Positions 54,069 through 62,917 of a stretch of DNA of 64,000 nucleotides are shown here, in pieces. Source of the stretch: an uncultured Tenacibaculum sp. (lineage in GTDB: Bacteria > Bacteroidota > Bacteroidia > Flavobacteriales > Flavobacteriaceae); assembly GCA_947501615.1 (NCBI GenBank), contig CANMWK010000013.1, forward strand, positions 1-64,000, read 5' to 3'. The notes beneath the pieces were generated by a model, which worked only from the letters and a program-made list of their open reading frames with translations, was not told the origin of the DNA and searched no databases. Each line of letters starts with the position of its first letter. The first letter of the stretch is position 1. The translations under genes and the position numbers were made by a program.

Positions 54069-54788
54069 TTAATTATCTTCTAAAGAGAAATTGATAGGGA
54101 ATCCATATTTTACAGATACAGGTTTACCTTCATGTATTGCAGGCTTAAATTTAGGTAAATTTGAAACCACTCTTATTGCTTCATCATTTAAAATTTTCCC
54201 GCCTTTTGGTCCTAAAGTTTTAATGTTTGTCACATTACCTTCTTTGTCGATAATAAATCGAACCCAAACTTCACCCTCTTGCTTGTTTAATAAAGCTTTG
54301 TTAGGATACACAAAATATTCTTGAATATGCTTTATCATTTCCTCATTAAAACAATCTAACTGATCTTTACTACCACTTTTACAATCTGGAAAAGAAGGAA
54401 TAGCGTCAACAGTAGCAAATTTTTGAGCACTTCTTAATTCCTCTCTAGATAAACTGTTTTTTAAGGCAGCTACATTCGTTTTTATCTTTAAAGACTTGTT
54501 AATATGAGAAGAGTTTTGAACGGTAGAAATACCAGAACTATTTAACTGACCAGCGTTTGCAGAAGCAACATTCTTTTTTCTTCTTTTAAGAAAACGTTTT
54601 TTAGAAGCAGATACACGAACGCTTATTTGTCTTGTTTTTTTATTCTTTTTATTTGTAGTTTGCTTTACTGTACATTTTGTAATACTGTTTAAATCTTCAA
54701 CTAAATTTTCTTCAGTATCACATGTTTCTTTCTGAGACCAAGCAAAGGTGGCCATAAAAACAAAAGATATATATATTATTTTTTTCAT
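54069..54788 (-). CDS. TonB-like energy transducer
   Basis: 239 residues. A hydrophobic start (MKKIIYISFVFMATFAWSQ) looks like a cleavable signal peptide rather than a membrane anchor. A basic linker with Lys/Arg-Thr runs follows, then a TonB C-terminal domain (about 150-235: 'GEVWVRFIIDKEGNVTNIKTLGP' and 'LPKFKPAIHEGKPVSVKYGFPINF'). Members of this type are common in Bacteroidota, but without an anchor and Pro-rich rod the classical TonB mechanism is uncertain. Confidence 0.82.
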   Translation of the reverse strand: MKKIIYISFVFMATFAWSQKETCDTEENLVEDLNSITKCTVKQTTNKKNKKTRQISVRVSASKKRFLKRRKKNVASANAGQLNSSGISTVQNSSHINKSLKIKTNVAALKNSLSREELRSAQKFATVDAIPSFPDCKSGSKDQLDCFNEEMIKHIQEYFVYPNKALLNKQEGEVWVRFIIDKEGNVTNIKTLGPKGGKILNDEAIRVVSNLPKFKPAIHEGKPVSVKYGFPINFSLEDN

Positions 54789-54941
54789 AAGTCAGGGATT
54801 ACATTTACACTTAGTATGACACATTTATATATTAAAAGTCACAATTATCAACGGATTAGACTTCAAAATATTTCACTACTTACATCAAAGTAAATAAAAA
54901 TATCAGTTAAAAACTGTTAAATATCGATAAATGGTTGAAAT

Positions 54942-56024
54942 TTAACTTTTATTGAGCAATTTTAACAGTTTATCGGCACTAAAAAAAGGTGTAGTTTTTC
55001 CTGAGTTTAACTCGATAATCTCATTTTTTAATTGAGTGTTAACATCAGGATGATCGTAAAATCGTCTCTTTAGTTCTTGTTCTATAGTTGAAAATAGCCA
55101 ATGTTTATTTTGAAGATTTCTTCTTTTATCGAAATATCCATTTCCTTTTGAAGATTGGATATAGTTTAAAATCATTTGATAAATTTCGCCAATACCAGAA
55201 TTTTTAAGTGCGCTAGCCGTTAAAACTTTTGGTTGCCATCCATTTTCTTTTGGTGGGTATAAATGTAAGGCTCTATTGAATTCAACTTTAGCAATTTTAG
55301 CATTTTTTACATTATCTCCATCTGCTTTATTAATTACGATGGCATCAGCCATTTCAATAATTCCTCTTTTAATTCCTTGAAGTTCATCTCCAGCACCAGA
55401 AAGTTTTAGTAAAAGAAAAAAATCGACCATTGAATGAACAGCAGTTTCACTTTGTCCAACACCAACAGTTTCTATAATAATAGTATCAAAACCAGCAGCT
55501 TCACATAAAATAATACTTTCTCTAGTTTTTTGAGCAACTCCACCTAAAGAAGTTCCAGAAGGAGAAGGACGAATGAAGGCATTTTTATCAGTAACTAATT
55601 GTTCCATTCTAGTTTTATCTCCTAAAATACTTCCTTTGTTAATAGAGCTACTAGGGTCTACAGCTAGTACAGCAACTTTTTTTCCTATTGAAGTTAAGTG
55701 TTTTCCAAAACTTTCGATAAAAGTACTTTTTCCAACACCAGGAACTCCCGTAATACCAATTCGTACCGAATTATTAGCATAGGGTAAGCATGCATTTAAA
55801 ATTGTATTTGCTTTTTTTTGATGCTTTTTATTTGTGCTTTCAACTAAGGTAATAGCGCGACTTAAAAATGTAATATCACCTTGCAAAATTTTAGCAACAA
55901 ATTCTTCGGTTGTAGCACGCTTTCGTCTATTTAATTTTATTCTTTCAGCAGAACTCTTACTGGTCGTTTCTGGTTGCGAAACACCTTCTTTTTCTGATAG
56001 GTTTGATTTTAAATTATTTGCCAT
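54942..56024 (-). CDS. meaB: Methylmalonyl-CoA mutase-associated GTPase MeaB
   Basis: 360 residues from ATG 56024 (MANNLKSNLSEKEG). An in-frame TTG at 56078 would add a hydrophobic stretch that reads as upstream region rather than protein. Walker A is GITGVPGVGKSTFI, the switch region 'AVDPSSSINKGSILGDKTRM', and the G-motif 'IVINKADGDNV'. MeaB is the GTPase chaperone that loads and protects adenosylcobalamin-dependent methylmalonyl-CoA mutase. No mutase genes are in the window. Confidence 0.94.
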   Translation of the reverse strand: MANNLKSNLSEKEGVSQPETTSKSSAERIKLNRRKRATTEEFVAKILQGDITFLSRAITLVESTNKKHQKKANTILNACLPYANNSVRIGITGVPGVGKSTFIESFGKHLTSIGKKVAVLAVDPSSSINKGSILGDKTRMEQLVTDKNAFIRPSPSGTSLGGVAQKTRESIILCEAAGFDTIIIETVGVGQSETAVHSMVDFFLLLKLSGAGDELQGIKRGIIEMADAIVINKADGDNVKNAKIAKVEFNRALHLYPPKENGWQPKVLTASALKNSGIGEIYQMILNYIQSSKGNGYFDKRRNLQNKHWLFSTIEQELKRRFYDHPDVNTQLKNEIIELNSGKTTPFFSADKLLKLLNKS

Positions 56025-56128
56025 TAAACAAGGTATACATAATACTATTTGTAAATTTAGAAATAAAAAATTATTCAAAAATGCAACGCATAAAAAAATG
56101 TGTCGTCTTTAAGACAAGAAATTAATAA

Positions 56129-56689
56129 ATGAAATCAACTAAACAATTTCATCAAAAATTAATCCGTGCCTGTCAAAAGCATGATAAAAAAGCACAATTA
56201 GAACTTTATAAAAGTTATAGTAAAGCTATGTTTTTAGTTGCTTACAGGTATGTAAACGATCAATTTTTGGCAGAAGATATAATGCAAGAAGCGTTTATTA
56301 AAGCATTTAAACATATTGATAATTACAAAGGGGAAGTAAGTTTTGGGGCTTGGTTAAAAAAAATTGTTATTAATCAAAGTATCGACGAACTTAAGAAGAA
56401 AAAGCTAGTTATGGTATCTATAAACTCAGAATCACATAGAGTGATAGAAGAAGATAACAATTGGGAGGTAGATAATTCAGTAACATCACAAATGATTGTT
56501 GAAGTAATTAATAAGCAAAAAGATAAATACAGGTTGGTGCTAACATTATACTTGTTAGAAGGCTACGACCATAAAGAAATATCAGAAATATTGGGGATTA
56601 CTGAGGTTACCTCGCGTACACATTTAATGAGAGGTAAAAAGTTAATCAAAGAACATTTAAAATTAACAAACTATGCCGAAGGATATTAG
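56129..56689 (+). CDS. ECF RNA polymerase sigma factor
   Basis: 186 residues. Region 2 is 'AEDIMQEAFIKAFKHIDNYKGEVSFGAWLKKIVINQSIDELKK'; region 4 is 'KDKYRLVLTLYLLEGYDHKEISEILGITEVTSRTHLMRGKKLI'. It is divergent from meaB and heads an operon with a membrane anti-sigma-like protein (16-base overlap) and a signal-peptide protein, a second envelope-stress sigma module. Confidence 0.94.
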   Translation: MKSTKQFHQKLIRACQKHDKKAQLELYKSYSKAMFLVAYRYVNDQFLAEDIMQEAFIKAFKHIDNYKGEVSFGAWLKKIVINQSIDELKKKKLVMVSINSESHRVIEEDNNWEVDNSVTSQMIVEVINKQKDKYRLVLTLYLLEGYDHKEISEILGITEVTSRTHLMRGKKLIKEHLKLTNYAEGY

Positions 56690-57224
56690 AAACTTAGCAA
56701 GAGATTTTAAGGAAGAGAATATTGAGTTATCTCAACAACATGAAGGAAGGTTTTTGAGTAAATTAGAAGAAGCATTTCCTGAAAAGAGAACATCATACAA
56801 ATGGTTATATAAAGTTGCTTCAATTGCAATATTATTGGGTGTAGGATTAACATTTTATATTACAGCATCAGCATCAAAGAAAGAAGAAGTAAAGATTAAA
56901 GAACATATCAGTTTAGGAGATATATCTCCTGAAATGAAAAAAATAGAAGATTACTATTTAACTGCTATTAATTATGAAATAGCAAGTTTAGATGTTACTC
57001 CAGATAATAAGGCCTTATTGGATGAGTACTTTGAGAAGATCGGTAAGTTGGATAATGATTACAAACGGTTAAATGAGAAATTAAAAACAAAAGGAATAAC
57101 CAATGAGATTATTAATTCACTCATTACCAATCTTCAATTACGATTACAACTTTTAATTTTTTTAAAAGATCAGTTACATGATCTTCAAAATAAAGAAAAT
57201 ACAAATGAAAATACTATTATTTAA
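56673..57224 (+). CDS. Anti-sigma factor-like membrane protein
   Basis: 183 residues. One transmembrane segment (VASIAILLGVGLTFYITASA, about 46-65), a 45-residue cytoplasmic N-terminus and a helical C-terminal domain with long coiled-coil-like helices ('KIEDYYLTAINYEIASLDVTPDNKALLDEYFEKIGKLDNDYKRLNEKLKTK'). It overlaps the sigma gene by 17 bases and the next gene by 20 bases, as expected for translational coupling. No zinc motif. Confidence 0.8.
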   Translation: MPKDIRNLARDFKEENIELSQQHEGRFLSKLEEAFPEKRTSYKWLYKVASIAILLGVGLTFYITASASKKEEVKIKEHISLGDISPEMKKIEDYYLTAINYEIASLDVTPDNKALLDEYFEKIGKLDNDYKRLNEKLKTKGITNEIINSLITNLQLRLQLLIFLKDQLHDLQNKENTNENTII

Positions 57225-58200
57225 ATTAACAGCAATTTTACTGACAATCTGTTCGTTTGGATTGTCTGCACAAAAAAAGAATAAGAATTTCAAAGAAGAG
57301 TTTAAAGTAAAGTCTGATGTAATTATTGATATTAATACAAGGCATTCTGATATTCAAATTGAAACCTGGGATAAAGATAAAGTTGTAGTCGAGGCTTTTA
57401 TGATGGTTTCAGGAGAAGAAGTTACAGAGGAGATGAAAGATAGTTTTTATGAAAAATGGGATTTTAATGCTTATGGGAATAGTAAAAAAATAACCATTAA
57501 ATCGAGAACTAACGCTAAATTTAACTTTGATTCATTCAATTTTGATAACCCTGATTATAGTTTTATTGTTAATGATTTATCTGATTTTTCGATAGGGAGT
57601 TTAGATGTGTTAGATTCTATAGATTTTATTATGCCACCAGAGCCACCGGTATTACCAGAATTTATAGCTCCACCAATGCCTCCGATGCCACCAGCGCCTC
57701 CAATGTTTATGTTTACTGAGTTTGACTTTAAAGCGTATAAAAAAGATAAAAGCTATTTAGAGCGTTGGAAAGCAGAGAATAAAGAAGCGTTGGGTAAAAA
57801 CCCTAAAGTAAAAATAAAAGACAAATCTATTTCAATAACTAGTGATGATGCTAACATTACCATGTCGGGCTCAATTAATGATAATGAAGATTTGAAAGTT
57901 TTTCTAAAAGAAAGAAAAGAACATCAAAAGGAAAGGGAAATTAAAATGAAAGCGTATCAAGAATTATTGAATAAAAAAATTGAGGTACAACTTAAAAAGC
58001 TTGAAAAAGAACATAAAAAGAATCAAGAGAAATTAAAAGAACAATTAAAAAAACAGAAAAAAGAGCGTAAAAAAATTCAGCTACTTTTAAAGAATAGGAG
58101 TAAGTTAAAAGTAAAGAGACTTATAATAATAAGAGCACCGAAAAATGCTAAATTCAATATGAATGTAAAGTATGGGGAGTTAAACTTTGGAAAAGAGTAA
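57205..58200 (+). CDS. Exported protein with DUF4097-like N-terminus and Lys/Glu coiled coil
   Basis: 331 residues. ATG 57205 gives a proper signal peptide (MKILLFKLTAILLTICSFGLSAQ); an ATG at 57178 would put nine extra residues before it. Residues ~30-60 'DVIIDINTRHSDIQIETWDKDKVVVEAFM' match the DUF4097/LiaX-like adhesin strand. A Pro/Met-rich linker (PPEPPVLPEFIAPPMPP...) and a long Lys/Glu-rich coiled coil (about 225-300) follow. Third gene of the sigma module; function unknown. Confidence 0.8.
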   Translation: MKILLFKLTAILLTICSFGLSAQKKNKNFKEEFKVKSDVIIDINTRHSDIQIETWDKDKVVVEAFMMVSGEEVTEEMKDSFYEKWDFNAYGNSKKITIKSRTNAKFNFDSFNFDNPDYSFIVNDLSDFSIGSLDVLDSIDFIMPPEPPVLPEFIAPPMPPMPPAPPMFMFTEFDFKAYKKDKSYLERWKAENKEALGKNPKVKIKDKSISITSDDANITMSGSINDNEDLKVFLKERKEHQKEREIKMKAYQELLNKKIEVQLKKLEKEHKKNQEKLKEQLKKQKKERKKIQLLLKNRSKLKVKRLIIIRAPKNAKFNMNVKYGELNFGKE

Positions 58201-58442
58201 AAAAAGAATAATAAAAATATATTTTTAATTAAAATAAGGTTGGTGGTTATAGTACTGCTAGCCTTAATTTTTTACAAGTATTGAACCATTTTAAAGAGTT
58301 TAAAATTAAACAATAAGAATGCAATCAAATACTAACATTATTTCAAAAGTGTTTGAATAAAAATTTGATGTTTTTTAGATAAAATTATGATTTAACTTCA
58401 CTAAAAAGTACCTATATTTACGCTTCAAAATAGTGTAATCTA

Positions 58443-59924
58443 ATGGAATTATACAAAGAGAATCAACTAAAGATCTATAACTCACTTTCGAAGTCAAAAG
58501 AAGTATTTAAACCTGTAACAGAAGGAAGAGTAGGTATGTATGTCTGTGGTCCAACAGTATACAGTAATGTACATTTAGGAAACTTAAGAACATTCATGTC
58601 ATTTGATATGGTGTTTAGATATCTTTTACATTTAGGGTATAAAGTTAGGTATGTAAGAAATATTACAGATGCTGGACATTTAGAGAGTGATGCTGAAGAA
58701 GGAGAAGATAAGATAGCAAAGAAAGCACGCTTAGAAGAAATAGAACCCATGGAAGTTGTACAGCGTTATACTGTAGATTTTCATACGATAACAGCGAAAT
58801 ATAATTTTCTTCCGCCAAGTATAGAACCAACTGCAACTGGACATATTGTAGAGCAAATCGAAATGATCAAAGAAATCATGGATAAAGGTCTTGCTTACGA
58901 AGTTAATGGATCTGTATATTTTGATGTAATTAAGTATAACGAAGATGGTAACAATTACGGAATACTTTCTGGAAGAAATGTTGAAGATGCAATTCATAAT
59001 ACAAGAACTTTAGACGGACAATCTGAAAAGAAAAACCCACAAGATTTTGCGCTTTGGAAAAAAGCAGGAGATAACCATATCATGCGTTGGCCTTCACCTT
59101 GGGGAGAAGGATTTCCAGGGTGGCATTTAGAGTGCTCTGTAATGAGTTCTAAATATTTAGGAGAGCAAATAGATATTCATGGAGGAGGAATGGATTTAAA
59201 ATTCCCGCATCATGAATGTGAAATTGCGCAGTCTCATGCTTGTTCAGGTGTACAGCCTGTTAATTATTGGATGCATGCCAATATGTTATTGTTGAATTCG
59301 CAAAAAATGTCGAAATCAACAGGAAACAGTATTTTACCAGGAGAAATTTTAACTGGAGAGAATAAAGTATTAAGCAAAGCTTTTGGTGCTGGTGTTGTAC
59401 GTTTCTTTATTATGCAAGCGAACTACAGAAGTATTTTAGATTTTTCTAATGACGGACTATTAGCTTCTGAAAAAGGTTATAATCGTTTAATGGAAGCGGT
59501 ATCATTATTAGAAGCAATACAAACTGGAGGAAGTTCTTCTTTTGATGTTGCTAAATGGAGACAGGAATGTTATGATGCAATGAACGATGATTTTAATACT
59601 CCAATTGCAATAGCGAAACTTTTTGATGCTGTTAAGTTTATCAATCAATTAAAAGATAACAAAGCAACGATAACAGAAAGTGACTTGACTTTATTAAGAG
59701 AAACAATGAATGCGTTTGTATTTGATGTTTTAGGATTAGTAAACGATGCTAAAGATCAAGGATCAAATAAATTAGATGGTACTGTAGAGCTTTTAATTAA
59801 ATTAAGAAAAGAAGCAAGAGAAAATAAAGATTGGGCTTTATCAGATAAAATTAGAGATGAATTAGCTGAGTTAGGAATTCAGTTAAAAGATGGTAGAGAA
59901 GGAACAACTTTTACTGTAAACTAA
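58443..59924 (+). CDS. cysS: Cysteine-tRNA ligase
   Basis: 493 residues. Class I signatures are VHLGNLR (HIGH-like) near 40 and KMSKSTGN near 285. Zinc ligands: Cys in YVCGPTVYS, Cys in GWHLECSVMS, and HHECEIAQ. It charges tRNA-Cys. It starts a cysS-yidD-lgt operon. Confidence 0.97.
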   Translation: MELYKENQLKIYNSLSKSKEVFKPVTEGRVGMYVCGPTVYSNVHLGNLRTFMSFDMVFRYLLHLGYKVRYVRNITDAGHLESDAEEGEDKIAKKARLEEIEPMEVVQRYTVDFHTITAKYNFLPPSIEPTATGHIVEQIEMIKEIMDKGLAYEVNGSVYFDVIKYNEDGNNYGILSGRNVEDAIHNTRTLDGQSEKKNPQDFALWKKAGDNHIMRWPSPWGEGFPGWHLECSVMSSKYLGEQIDIHGGGMDLKFPHHECEIAQSHACSGVQPVNYWMHANMLLLNSQKMSKSTGNSILPGEILTGENKVLSKAFGAGVVRFFIMQANYRSILDFSNDGLLASEKGYNRLMEAVSLLEAIQTGGSSSFDVAKWRQECYDAMNDDFNTPIAIAKLFDAVKFINQLKDNKATITESDLTLLRETMNAFVFDVLGLVNDAKDQGSNKLDGTVELLIKLRKEARENKDWALSDKIRDELAELGIQLKDGREGTTFTVN

Positions 59925-59930
59925 TCTGAT

Positions 59931-60173
59931 TTGTTAAAAAAGATACTCATTTATCCTTTTGTTTTGTTAATTCGTTTTTACCAAACGGCTATATCACCAT
60001 TTACACCTGCAACATGTAGGTATAACCCAACGTGTTCTGCTTACACTTTAGAAGCTTTAAAGAAACACGGATTATTTTATGGAGGTTGGTTAGCGGTTAA
60101 GCGAATTTCGAGTTGTCATCCATGGGGAGGTAGTGGTTATGATCCTGTACCTGAAAAGAAATTAAAGAAATAA
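59931..60173 (+). CDS. yidD: Membrane protein insertion efficiency factor YidD
   Basis: 80 residues from a TTG start 6 bases after cysS. The family core is 'FYQTAISPFTPATCRYNPTCSAYTLEALKKHG' with the two conserved Cys, and 'CHPWGGSGYDPVP' near the end. YidD assists YidC-dependent insertion. It is normally near rnpA and yidC, so the location beside cysS and lgt is typical of flavobacteria rather than of enteric bacteria. Confidence 0.95.
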   Translation: MLKKILIYPFVLLIRFYQTAISPFTPATCRYNPTCSAYTLEALKKHGLFYGGWLAVKRISSCHPWGGSGYDPVPEKKLKK

Positions 60174-60197
60174 AACTGAACTTTACTTACAATATAC

Positions 60198-61061
60198 ATG
60201 AATTTTTTAGCAATAACTTGGAATCAGAACCCAGAAATATTTAATATAGGAGGTTTTAGTGTACGTTGGTACAGCTTAATGTTTGTTATCGCCTTTTTAT
60301 TAGGTACGTATTTGATGAAGAAAATTTTTACAGAGGATAATATTTCTCATGATAAAATGGATCCTTTATTCATGTATACATTTATATCAATGTTAGTTGG
60401 TATGCGTTTAGGAGAGGTTTTCTTTTATAGTTGGCCAGAGTATCAAGATAATCTTTGGAAAATTATTTTGCCTTTTGAAAAAAGAGAAGGAGCCGAAGCG
60501 TTATTCGGATTAATAAAGGGATGGGAATTTACTGGTATTTCAGGATTTGCTAGTCATGGTGCAGCTGTGGCAATTCCTATAGCATTGTATTTCTATGCAA
60601 AAAAGCATTTGCAAAAATCTTGGTTGTTTATTTTAGATAGAATGGGCATTATGGTGGCTTTAGCTGGTTTTTTCATTCGAACTGGAAATTTCTTCAATTC
60701 AGAAATTTATGGTAAACCAACAGGATCAAGTTTTGGGGTGATTTTTGCGTTAAAAGGAGAAAAATATCCTGCACATCCTACACAATTGTATGAAGCATTT
60801 AGTTATCTAATATTATTTATTGTTCTTTGGAGGTTATATTGGAAGACTAACAAAAAACTAAAGGAAGGCTATTTATTTGGGGTGTTTATGGTTGCTTTAT
60901 GGTCACTTCGCTTCTTTATAGAATTCTTAAAGAAACCACAAGTAGATACTAGAGAAGATTGGGTTTTTATGTTCAATACAGGTCAAGTACTTAGTATTCC
61001 ATTAATTTTAATAGGTGTTTGGTTAATTTTTAGAAAACCAAAAACAGAAGAAGTAAGTTAA
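60198..61061 (+). CDS. lgt: Prolipoprotein diacylglyceryl transferase
   Basis: 287 residues with about seven membrane helices. Lgt transfers diacylglycerol to the lipobox Cys of prolipoproteins, many of which are encoded in this window. Motifs: 'RWYSLMFVIAFLLG' with the conserved Arg-Tyr, 'GASRLG'-like 'GMRLGEVFFYSWPEY', and the lgt signature 'IRTGNFFNSEIYGKPT'. It is 24 bases after yidD. Confidence 0.95.
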   Translation: MNFLAITWNQNPEIFNIGGFSVRWYSLMFVIAFLLGTYLMKKIFTEDNISHDKMDPLFMYTFISMLVGMRLGEVFFYSWPEYQDNLWKIILPFEKREGAEALFGLIKGWEFTGISGFASHGAAVAIPIALYFYAKKHLQKSWLFILDRMGIMVALAGFFIRTGNFFNSEIYGKPTGSSFGVIFALKGEKYPAHPTQLYEAFSYLILFIVLWRLYWKTNKKLKEGYLFGVFMVALWSLRFFIEFLKKPQVDTREDWVFMFNTGQVLSIPLILIGVWLIFRKPKTEEVS

Positions 61062-61094
61062 TTGTAGTATCATTATAAAGGTGTTGTATGCAAT

Positions 61095-61862
61095 ATGAAA
61101 CAAACATTTCACATGTTAACAATCTTTTTGCTGACATTAAATGTTCAAGCACAAAATGGCGTTTCCGAATATGTCGGAAAATATGGAGATTGGATGCCTA
61201 ACGGAAAAGCATTAATAACAGAATTGGAATTAAAAGCCGACAGAACTTTTAAGTTACGAACAACAGACAATGTTTACCCACAAACTTTTAAAGATTATAC
61301 AAACGAAGGACAGTGGGTTTTAAAAGATGGAGAAGTTATTTTAAATCCTCATTTAAAAAGACGAAAACCAACTGTAAAAATGACCGAAAAACAAATCGGA
61401 CTTAAAGACTCAATTGAAATTAAGGTTAACCATTATATTGAATTTTACGAAAACGAAAACTTGATTGAAAAACAAAAATCAGAATTTGAATTACTAACTC
61501 TGTACTTTAACAAAAGGAGAAAATACAAGCATTTAACAAGAGATTGGCTAAAAGAAGGAAGTTGCGCTTGGGCACCTCGTATCCGAAACAGAGTGAATTT
61601 AGACTCAACAAATACTTTCAGAATAACAAAAAAAGATATTAAGAAAATCGGAATTTATACTTATGGATTTGTAAATTTCATAGAACTCAAAACTGAAAAC
61701 AAAAATTCTGACTATTATGAAATAGATGTTGTAGTTCCTATCGACAAAGAAAGAATGCCGAGAAATAAGAAAGTAATTATAAAAGGAAATAGAGCTTATT
61801 TTTACGAAATTAAAGGAAAAGTAAAAAAGCCACTGAACCATTTATGGAAAAAAACTGCGTAG
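61095..61862 (+). CDS. Exported hypothetical protein, 255 aa (accessory gene)
   Basis: A signal peptide (FHMLTIFLLTLNVQAQ) and a Lys/Glu/Asn-rich body with 'YVGKYGDWMPNG' and 'EGQWVLKDGEVILNPHLKRRKP'. Codon use is richer in C-ending triplets than that of the neighbouring housekeeping genes. The inverted-repeat spacer after it suggests an accessory cassette-like gene. No family is recognised. Confidence 0.7.
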   Translation: MKQTFHMLTIFLLTLNVQAQNGVSEYVGKYGDWMPNGKALITELELKADRTFKLRTTDNVYPQTFKDYTNEGQWVLKDGEVILNPHLKRRKPTVKMTEKQIGLKDSIEIKVNHYIEFYENENLIEKQKSEFELLTLYFNKRRKYKHLTRDWLKEGSCAWAPRIRNRVNLDSTNTFRITKKDIKKIGIYTYGFVNFIELKTENKNSDYYEIDVVVPIDKERMPRNKKVIIKGNRAYFYEIKGKVKKPLNHLWKKTA

Positions 61863-61868
61863 CATACC

Positions 61869-61988
61869 GTGTATAATTAATTGTTGTTAATCAAATGCTT
61901 ACGAAAATATTCACGAATTTTCTGTTCAAGTTGTATTTGCTAATTTAGTTACTGAAACACGCAACGAAATCATACACTAACACGTTAG
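61869..61988. repeat. Imperfect inverted-repeat spacer, attC-like
   Basis: GTGTAT (61869-61874) pairs with ATACAC (61972-61977), and TTGTTG (61881-61886) with CAACGAA (61962-61968). The far end is CACGTTAG (61981-61988). Such palindromic spacers separate accessory hypothetical genes in many flavobacterial genomes. It lacks a clear integron core site, and no integrase was found. Confidence 0.45.
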
Positions 61989-62003
61989 AAAGTTTAGGGA
62001 AAA

Positions 62004-62594
62004 ATGGATAAAAAAATATTCAAACAAATAGCTAAATCATTAGATGATAATAAACTTATAAAAACTTGTATTTCGTTATCAGAGCATTTCAAACAGACAA
62101 AGCAATATGAGTTGCAAAGGGTTTATGAATTGGTCTTTAAATTATACTTAGAAAATTATAAAACTGAAATACTTTCGATAAGTGATAGTATTGGTGAAAT
62201 AAAATTTACTGGAAATTTTGATATTTGGATTTGGGTAGAGTCTATTTTACTAATTAGATGCAAAATTTTAGATGACTATAAGGATACAACTAATTTAAAT
62301 TTAACATTGACCAAAATAAAAGTAGTAGAAAATTATGAGTGGGATAACGAATTAAAAACTACTATTAATAGAAATGTAAGAAAGAGAAGAATTGAAGAGA
62401 AAAGTTTACTTAAGTATAATGAATTAAATTCTGCAATTAAAAATAGAGATTCAAAATTAGAATTAGAAATAAGGAAAACCCACTTTACAGAATTTCTTTT
62501 TATTTATTTTTTATCTGATTTTAAATCTAAGGATATCGAAAAAGAAATTGAAGAAAATGAAAAACAATTGCTACAACTATATAGGGAAATATAG
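62004..62594 (+). CDS. Hypothetical protein, 196 aa (accessory gene)
   Basis: Soluble, helical and charged, with no signal peptide: MDKKIFKQIAKSLDDNKLIK at the start and a C-terminal 'EKEIEENEKQLLQLYREI' helix; 'FDIWIWVESILLIRCKILDDYKD' in the middle. It follows the attC-like spacer and lies 41 bases before a GG-leader peptide gene. No function is recognised. An immunity or accessory role for the peptide is speculation. Confidence 0.65.
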   Translation: MDKKIFKQIAKSLDDNKLIKTCISLSEHFKQTKQYELQRVYELVFKLYLENYKTEILSISDSIGEIKFTGNFDIWIWVESILLIRCKILDDYKDTTNLNLTLTKIKVVENYEWDNELKTTINRNVRKRRIEEKSLLKYNELNSAIKNRDSKLELEIRKTHFTEFLFIYFLSDFKSKDIEKEIEENEKQLLQLYREI

Positions 62595-62635
62595 TTTTCT
62601 TATAATCAATTACATTTAATTTTAAACCTTTTATT

Positions 62636-62824
62636 ATGATTAAAAATTTAAAAGCATTAGGACAAGAACTTTCAAAAACACAGCAAAAAACTGTAAAAGG
62701 AGGATTTGGCTTACCTTGCAGAACATTTAGAGATTGTATGGATTATTATCCTTTTGCTTTTCCAGGAGATTTTTCTTGTAGAGACTCAAGATTTGGTTAT
62801 GGAAAAGTCTGTGTAGCGAATTAA
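62636..62824 (+). CDS. Double-glycine-leader cysteine-rich peptide (bacteriocin-like precursor)
   Basis: 62 residues. The N-terminal ~23 residues (MIKNLKALGQELSKTQQKTVKGG) form a class II-type double-glycine leader of the kind flavobacteria use for exported peptides. After the GG a core of 39 residues with four Cys follows (GLPCRTFRDCMDYY, FSCRDSRFGYGKVCVAN), consistent with two disulfides. Export would need a PCAT/ABC transporter with a C39 peptidase, which is not in the window. A strong terminator follows. Bacteriocin activity is inferred from leader type only. Confidence 0.72.
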   Translation: MIKNLKALGQELSKTQQKTVKGGFGLPCRTFRDCMDYYPFAFPGDFSCRDSRFGYGKVCVAN

Positions 62825-62842
62825 GAAAACTGAATTTTTTAA

Positions 62843-62886
62843 AAAAAGCTATTTAAAAGTTATTAAACTTTTAAATAGCTTTTTCT
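62843..62886 (+). terminator. Strong terminator after the GG-leader peptide gene
   Basis: 17-pair stem (AAAAGCTATTTAAAAGT and its complement) with loop TATTAA, then T-rich. Confidence 0.9.
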
Positions 62887-62917
62887 TTTTGTTTAGTTGG
62901 TGGTAATTATCTTATTT

